Source: Candidatus Thalassarchaeaceae archaeon
GTDB lineage: Archaea > Thermoplasmatota > Poseidoniia > Poseidoniales > Thalassarchaeaceae
Length of the DNA: 22,185 nucleotides
NCBI GenBank assembly: GCA_013329905.1
Contig: DUJH01000025.1
Span: forward strand, 11,416 to 33,600
Direction: 5' to 3'
Under the pieces are notes generated by a model that was given only the letters and a program-made list of their open reading frames with translations, was not told the DNA's origin and did no database searches. A program made the position numbers and the translations under genes. This document shows, piece by piece, positions 21,748 to 22,185 of this stretch (its first letter is position 1; every line of letters starts with the position of its first letter).

Positions 21748-22185
21748 TCAATCCGCCAAGGCGAGAGCAATTCTGCGGGCCTCCGATGCAGCGTCTGCCA
21801 TCCGGTGACCCATACTCTCAGCCTGAACTCCAGAGGATAGCGTGGTCCGCACCACAATCGATTCGAGAGTCTCACCTTCCTCATTGCGAAGAGTCACCTG
21901 TACTGGGTGCGGGCCCGATAGAGAATCGGGCCACGCCAATCCAATCCACAGCACCGTAGAGTCGGCCAATAATCGACCGAATGACTCGGTCAGAACACCG
22001 CGCTCATCATTGACAGAGATAGGTGACCGCGGCTTTGAAGAGGCTTTCGCCGACACCCGCAGAGTCTGAAGCTCAGGCTCTCCTTCAGCGGCCAAAATAT
22101 CAACCTCGATGGACTGTTTTCTACCCGAATGATTGTGAATCATCACAAAGAGATCCCCTTGCCCCTGTCCACATCTAGGAGGTAA
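21748..22185 (-). CDS. C-terminal part of an unrecognised protein, cut by the right edge
   Basis: The minus-strand frame is open from the window end to the stop at 21748, giving at least 145 residues. GTG and ATG codons occur near 22146 and 22143, but the text before them (PPRCGQGQGDLF) runs on smoothly into VMIHNHSGRKQSIEVDILA, so the true start is probably outside the window. The visible part looks like one beta-sandwich domain (alternating strands up to VQVTLRNEEGETLESIVVRTTL) followed by a C-terminal helix (ADAASEARRIALALAD). The P-R...G-D...N-x-S-G-x-x-Q block faintly recalls alpha-2-macroglobulin MG domains, but a short C-terminal end does not fit that family well. The gene is followed 116 bp later by the flavoprotein on the same strand. 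No function is assigned. Confidence 0.6.
   Translation of the reverse strand, partial: LPPRCGQGQGDLFVMIHNHSGRKQSIEVDILAAEGEPELQTLRVSAKASSKPRSPISVNDERGVLTESFGRLLADSTVLWIGLAWPDSLSGPHPVQVTLRNEEGETLESIVVRTTLSSGVQAESMGHRMADAASEARRIALALAD

Noticed and set aside
1..22185. tRNA, rRNA, CRISPR array, IS element or prophage
   Set aside because: No cloverleaf-like stretch, no regularly spaced direct repeats, no transposase or integrase text and no terminal inverted repeats were seen; gene packing leaves little room for them.

Overview
The window reads as a chromosomal stretch of a marine-type euryarchaeon, most likely Poseidoniia (Marine Group II) or a close relative. The archaeal markers are a complete TFIIB with its zinc ribbon, both subunits of DNA topoisomerase VI, an archaeal-type ArsR regulator, and a very long secreted protein built from propeller-like repeats and CARDB/NEW3-like beta domains. 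Beside these sit bacterial-looking metabolic genes: class II ribonucleotide reductase, a PlsC-family acyltransferase and an aconitase-family enzyme. Thermoplasma-type relatives are known to lack topoisomerase VI, which argues against Thermoplasmatales proper. This placement is inference; there is no rRNA or ribosomal protein here to test it. I see no tRNA, rRNA, CRISPR array, insertion sequence or phage gene.

Layout. (1) Bases 1-2805: a class II ribonucleotide reductase cut by the left edge. (2) 2807-5080, minus strand: TFB followed 15 bp later by a helical-repeat protein of unknown function, ending 1 bp from the reductase stop. (3) 5081-5252: a divergent AT-rich promoter region between TFB and the next gene. 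(4) 5253-12313, plus strand: an aconitase-family hydro-lyase with its swivel domain first, topoisomerase VI B and A overlapping by ATGA, a two-helix membrane protein, and an ArsR regulator. (5) 12316-22185, all minus strand, in transcription order: the 3' part of an unrecognised gene cut by the right edge, an SdhA/NadB-fold flavoprotein, a HIT hydrolase, a membrane-fused PlsC acyltransferase, a DUF2299-like protein, and a 1701-residue membrane-anchored surface protein with a von Willebrand A domain nested in seven propeller repeats.

Genes are packed very tightly. Two convergent pairs are separated by 1 and 2 bp, and only three gaps exceed 150 bp (5081-5252, 7242-7395, 17422-17584). Functionally the left two thirds is housekeeping: deoxynucleotide supply, transcription initiation, TCA-type metabolism and DNA topology. 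The right third looks more envelope-related (acyltransferase, surface protein). The most unusual items are the nested surface protein, the flavoprotein that lacks its family's catalytic residues, the acyltransferase in an archaeal genome, and the domain order of the aconitase homologue. I found no self-contained novel defence or mobile system.
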